Source: Dipteronia dyeriana (Eukaryota > Streptophyta > Magnoliopsida > Sapindales > Sapindaceae). Taken from it: a stretch of DNA of 64,000 bases. The notes beneath the pieces were generated by a model. That model was not told the DNA's origin. It saw only the letters and a program-made list of their open reading frames with translations, and ran no database searches. How positions within the stretch are numbered: position 1 is the first letter of the stretch; every line of letters begins with the position of its first letter. Where the stretch lies: positions 17,748,001 through 17,812,000 of the forward strand of contig CM065296.1 of assembly GCA_032871835.1 (NCBI GenBank), given 5' to 3'. Of the stretch, positions 59,959 through 64,000 are shown one piece after another. The translations under genes were made by a program, and so were the position numbers.

Positions 59959-61610
59959 TTTTCTTGTGTTATAAATTGCTATACATATACAACCAAAGTG
60001 AATGAAAACAAAACAAACACATTAGTCACACAAAATATATAAAAACAAAGACATATGACTTAAGAATGAATCATCATGCAAGACAAAGACAGTGAGTATT
60101 GTCTTACAAGTATCATCAAGTCAAAATATGCCAACATGTAACAAAATGAAGCATGTGAACATATCATAAAGAGAACAATGTCTAGCATACAATGCTCCCC
60201 CTTGATAAATAATGATAGCATAAAGTTCACAAAGATATTCACACAATCACACATTCAAGCAATTTGAAGAAATCTCAACAAAATAAGCTTCATATGCTAA
60301 GAGAGATACACAAAGATTTTTAAGTTCTCTCGTAATTCTTCAACAATTGCTAAAATATCAATATATTCATAAACAAAGTGTATGTGTGAGAGATATGCTT
60401 CAAATATATATCAAGAAGTAGTTTGATAATCAACATTCAAACAATTTCTAACATCTATTCATCTTAAGCTTTTTCTATTAAAAGTCAAACCGATTATCAT
60501 CCAAAATTTTTGCTTTTGAGAGAATAGATTTCAACATATGAGTGTGTGTGTGTGTGTGCATGTGTCTCGTCATCCCATTTCTGTTTTTCAACCCGAGCTC
60601 GTTTGATTTTTCAACTATACTCCTTTTTAAGCCTTCTTCCTTTTCTTTTTAGTCTTTGAATCAAAGAATTTTCTTTTCATGACTCCAATTCAACACTTCT
60701 TTGATTTTTTCCAAACATAACAAAAATTCACTTCATGGCGGCTTTCACTCATCACAATGGTGTAGCTCTTCTAACACTGGGTTGCTTTCACAACCAATGT
60801 GTGTAGCCCTTTCCATGAAGGTGCTCGTTGGGTTCAATGTATTTACCGAAGCAAAATGGATACTAACCATAGGTCATTTTAAATGTACTTAGGTACAAAA
60901 ACTTCAAGGTGGATCCAAAGTTTACACATTAGTAAACTCAAACTACTAGCAAAACATATAAGAGAAGCAAAGTGCAATTTTAGAAAACCAGGATTTTATG
61001 GCTCATAAACACATGATCTATAATCAATAAGTAGAGACTTATTCAAGATCATTACTTCTCTAATGAGTAGCTTTCAAAGAATATGAAGCTCATATTTTTA
61101 AAAGTAATGCCACTAAATATACTATACATAAACAATCATCAAAGTTAAGATCAATGTGAACAATATCACTATTAGATCCTAAAATAGTAAATGTCAATGA
61201 GAATCATATGTATGCTATAAAGAATTCTCTAATATGACATGCTATGAGATGTATATAAAAGATTTAGTCAAAAGATGAGTAGCTAAGAGAACATGCATTA
61301 GAGTATAGAGATACCTTTTGCACATTATATTCACAAAATATCATACGTCCGCCTTTTTTATAAGCACTCTTGCCTTGAATGTCCTCATGACATCAAGTTG
61401 ACGATGTTTCACAACAAGAGTATAAAAAGCATAATATCTCAACTCAACCAACACATATATCAAAAGAACTTCTCAAAAGTTAACCAATAAATTTTGGCCA
61501 TCATAGCAAACATGATGTGAGATAACCAAGTTCATATCAATATATGCAGAATTCAACGCTAGCAAGCTAGAATTCTAAACACAATTGATATATTGCCTCA
61601 AAGCTACCTC
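59959..61610 (-). other. conserved noncoding spacer, TR-GAG copy B
   Basis: Colinear with 19887-21532 in copy A; no ORF. It contains a PPT-like tract (ATGCTCCCCCTTG on the plus strand near 60190-60203) and a (GT)n run near 60541-60560. Confidence 0.65.
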
Positions 61611-63226
61611 ACATGTGCTTTTTACATTAGTGGTAAGAGCACTCACCCTTGAACCACTTGTTCTCAGGTGTACCTACATAAACATTTCCAATATCATCCT
61701 TGACAACAAGGTTAAATCTAGAGTAAAGTCCTTCAATGACTTGATTAACAAGAATATCATTAATACACTCTTCCTTAACATTTTCAACACAAGCTTTGTC
61801 AAGTTGAACATGATTAGCTTTCTTTCTACTCCACAACTTCTTTTCATGCTTAGCAATATTATCATATTTCTCAACTTTCAAAGCCTTAGCATGTTCAAGT
61901 TGAAGTTTAATCTCCTTATCTCTAGATTCATTTCCTAATTTGTATTTTTCAATTAATTTATATCATCTAGGTTTAATGTGACCTATTGTGTTGCAATAAT
62001 GGCAAATTGGAATAAAATATGAGATTATACCTTTTGGAGTTGAACTAGTTTCACTAGGAGCTTGCAAAGATACCTTGTTTGCCAACCTCTTCTTGGCTTT
62101 TGATATTTTCTTTTTGTGTGGTTTCTTGTCAATCACAACTTCATCCAAGTGAGTAGGAAGTGGTGCTTCCAAGGGCTCCTCTTCAACTGCTAAGTCATCT
62201 TCACCACTATGAGAGTTAACAAGATTCCTAACACTAGACACACCTACCAAATCATTCACTAATCCCTTGATGGCCTCCTTAGCCATGTCTATCTCTTCCA
62301 TTAATTTTTGTTCTCTCTTATTCAAAGAAGATATCAAATTATCCTTCTCAAGGTTTATCTTTTCAAGTTCTCTAAACTTTTTCATAATATCACCTTTCTC
62401 ACCAAGAAGTTTACGAGTAACAATATCAAACTCATCTAGTTTTTTCTTGATCAATTCATCCCTCTCAACTACCTCTCTCATAGCATTATCTCTAGCTTCT
62501 CTATCTTAGCCAACAGCTCAAGATTGGTAGGAATGGAACAAATGCTTCCATGATGATTTGCATCAAATTTCTTGTTCAAAGATATTGTACCATCAACATC
62601 TAATGGAGAATGAGAAGCCGTTAGAGCTACAAAGTTGCTCACCAACTCTTCATCACTTGAAAACTCACTACTAGAGCTCTCATCATCACTAGAGTCATCA
62701 TCACTCCAAGTAGCCGCCAACACTTTGCCTTTCTTATCTTTCTTAGATGGCTTCTTGGTGCACTCACTAGCAAAGTGACCGAAACCATGACAATTATAGC
62801 ATTGAACAACTTTCTTGTTCATGCCTTGACTATTCTTCTCATTCCTTGGAGATGATGGTTTCTTAACTCCCTTTTCATTAAAAGACTTGCCTCTAGGCTT
62901 GGCATTCTTCTTTAGAAACTTCTTGAACTTTCTAACTAAAAGAGCCATCTCTTTATTTTCATCATCACTCTCCTCCTTAATAGCATTGAGAGCGATTCCC
63001 TTACTCTTGATCTTTGGCTTCAAGCACATCTCACAAGTTTGGAAAGACCCAAGCAACTCATCAAAGTTCATGCTATTGACATCCTTGCTTTCCTCAATGG
63101 TTGTCACCTTTGATTTAAATATCTTAGGAAAAGACTGAAGGATTTTCCAATTTAAACACTCTCTTAAGATAGGTACTCCAAGAGCTTGACATTTGTAAGA
63201 AATGTTAAGAAGCCGGAATTTGAAGT
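61611..63226 (-). pseudogene. gag C-terminal part of TR-GAG copy B
   Basis: Picks up where 33679 stops: the minus strand reads CTTCAAATTCCGGCTTCTTAAC from 63224, matching 18255 onward in copy A. Pieces: 62478-63107 with knuckle CYNCHGFGHFASEC, 61963-62481 ending at knuckle CHYCNTIGHIKPR, and 61627-61881. Only a few breaks (a shift near 62510 and a stop near 61965) lie along more than 500 codons, so it is better kept than copy A. Confidence 0.85.
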
Positions 63227-63334
63227 ACTACCCCCGTGGTAAGAAGTACTACCCCCCCCCCCCCCAACCTGTATAGGTAGCCGGTTCAGGGTGTTAACTG
63301 ATATTCCTCACCTTTAGTGAATTTTCTATTAACA
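63227..63334 (+). repeat. LTR end of a probable Ty3-type element
   Basis: Starts abruptly with GAAGTACTACCCCC, repeated once after 20 bp, followed by a C-run (63253-63267), and ends TTCTATTAACA at 63334 before a TGGCGCC primer-site motif. The LTR's upstream part is absent because this is the right edge of the candidate inversion. Confidence 0.5.
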
Positions 63335-63339
63335 CTTTT

Positions 63340-63346
63340 TGGCGCC
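63340..63346 (+). other. TGGCGCC primer-binding-site motif
   Basis: TGGCGCC five bases after the LTR end, followed by ACGAGTAGGAAG. Many plant Ty3/gypsy elements have TGGCGCC at the primer site; the rest of this match is weak. Confidence 0.55.
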
Positions 63347-63379
63347 ACGAGTAGGAAGTTTCCACACCCTTCTTTTGAA

Positions 63380-63690
63380 AGCATTCAAAATTACGTTTTT
63401 GCTTTCACTGCATACACATTAAGACTTCGATCCTCCCAAGGACAACCTGAAGAATCAAAGCGTCAGTCCATAGCCTCCACCCGGAAGGTTCAAAAGAAAA
63501 GAAAGAAGTCAAAACACCATAAACCTGCTCCAGCACCTCCTACTACAACGTGAGTCACAGCCTAGGTCCCAACCGCCCTGGAGGTAAGCCAAGCTATTTG
63601 GGAGCAGCAAGTCGCGTCCTTTGGTGAAAGTGTACACCTTAGATTTTTTACAGAAGGTATCACCCCTCAACTCATAGAGTTAGAGGGCAG
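63380..63690 (+). pseudogene. possible gag start of Ty3-type element
   Basis: One frame gives RLRSSQGQPEESKRQSI and a lysine-rich stretch, then stops, then VPTALEVSQAIWEQQVASFG. The composition is gag-like; there is no zinc knuckle in view and no firm family match. Confidence 0.4.
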
Positions 63691-64000
63691 AGGTGATAAG
63701 TGTACCATACTTTGATAGATTAGGACCAACGCCACTGATACTGGTCCATGAAAGGCTAAGGCGCCTACCCTCAGTTCTAGATAGGTTATGGCTCACGCTC
63801 CCAATAGCAGATAGACCGGTGAGCTATAAACCCCGTCAGGTATGGTTAACTCTTGACCTCCCATTTAGGGAACCTTGTCAACCAGCACAACTAGTAGTCG
63901 CTGGAAGGTAACCTTGATCAGCTATAAGAGGGAGTAAGAGAAGTGCCTGAGAGAACCCCCCACCCCCAAGTGGAGAACCGAAACAAAGCATTTGTTGATT
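63691..64000 (+). other. unassigned, relatively GC-rich end of window
   Basis: More GC than the surroundings. A 72-codon frame (63693-63911) encodes an arginine- and leucine-rich peptide (HERLRRLPSVLDRLWLTL) that I do not recognise. It could be retroelement sequence or unrelated DNA. Confidence 0.3.

Larger units (their letters stand above)
33680..63226. other. candidate inverted block (~29.5 kb)
   Basis: Left edge: gag of copy B stops at 33679. Right edge: the rest of the same gag starts at 63226 on the opposite strand. Inside, the N-terminal half of the MULE transposase faces the opposite way from its C-terminal half at 30452. Flipping this block restores one MULE with one TR-GAG element in its transposase gene. 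An assembly error could produce the same picture. Confidence 0.65.

Noticed and set aside
63693..63911. Intact host gene at the right end
   Set aside because: Short frame, unclear start, no domain; kept only as unassigned.

Overview
This window is plant nuclear DNA, most likely from an angiosperm with a repeat-rich genome; the species cannot be read from it. I see no intact host gene, tRNA, rRNA or CRISPR array. Almost all of it is decayed transposable elements inserted into one another. The evidence is Ty1/copia polyproteins of plant lineages, primer-binding sites matching plant initiator-methionine tRNA, and a MULE carrying DUF1985 and Ulp1-protease genes.

Layout. 1-840 is the end of an Angela-type LTR, inserted into a minus-strand LTR (841-3417) of the family called TR-GAG here. 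3418-11505 is a decayed minus-strand SIRE/Maximus-like copia element (gag, protease, integrase, RT, RNase H, PBS and 5' LTR). 12310-30452 is one arm of a Kaonashi-like MULE: a CCGAGCCTTT minisatellite, DUF1985 exons, Ulp1 exons, and the C-terminal half of the transposase on the opposite strand. A TR-GAG element (15204-27187, TSD TCCAC/TCCAT) sits between DUF1985 and Ulp1. At 30453 a second TR-GAG element begins inside the transposase gene. 33681-37198 holds foreign LTRs and AT-rich DNA. 37199-55671 is the other MULE arm: the same minisatellite, then the N-terminal half of the transposase. A 2.6 kb solo LTR (37287-53992, TSD ATGTA) sits in that minisatellite and is split by two complete copia elements: 38029-47502 (TSD GCCCC) and 48443-53029 (TSD GTACC). 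55672-63226 is the remaining half of the second TR-GAG element in reverse orientation. The window ends in the 5' part of a probable Ty3-type element.

Two things stand out. First, the two transposase halves (28951-30452 minus, 54433-55671 plus) join in frame across a shared GTAAG target site, and the two gag halves of the inserted element (ending at 33679 and 63226) also complement each other. A single inversion of about 29.5 kb with breakpoints in gag explains both, unless the assembly is wrong. Second, TR-GAG elements have LTRs of about 2.5-2.8 kb, a SIRE-like gag with two zinc knuckles and no pol. After a conserved noncoding spacer of about 1.6 kb they carry a separate ORF resembling the putative plant transposon protein domain (Transposase_32/PF20167). 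That ORF is open over 353 codons in one copy while gag is broken. Their LTRs share a palindromic module that can fold as a three-way junction just upstream of the TATA box.

How they would work together: TR-GAG elements would need pol supplied by a SIRE-like partner. The MULE transposase and Ulp1 genes are all broken, so nothing here looks autonomous today. All homology calls come from reading translations by eye; no database search was run.
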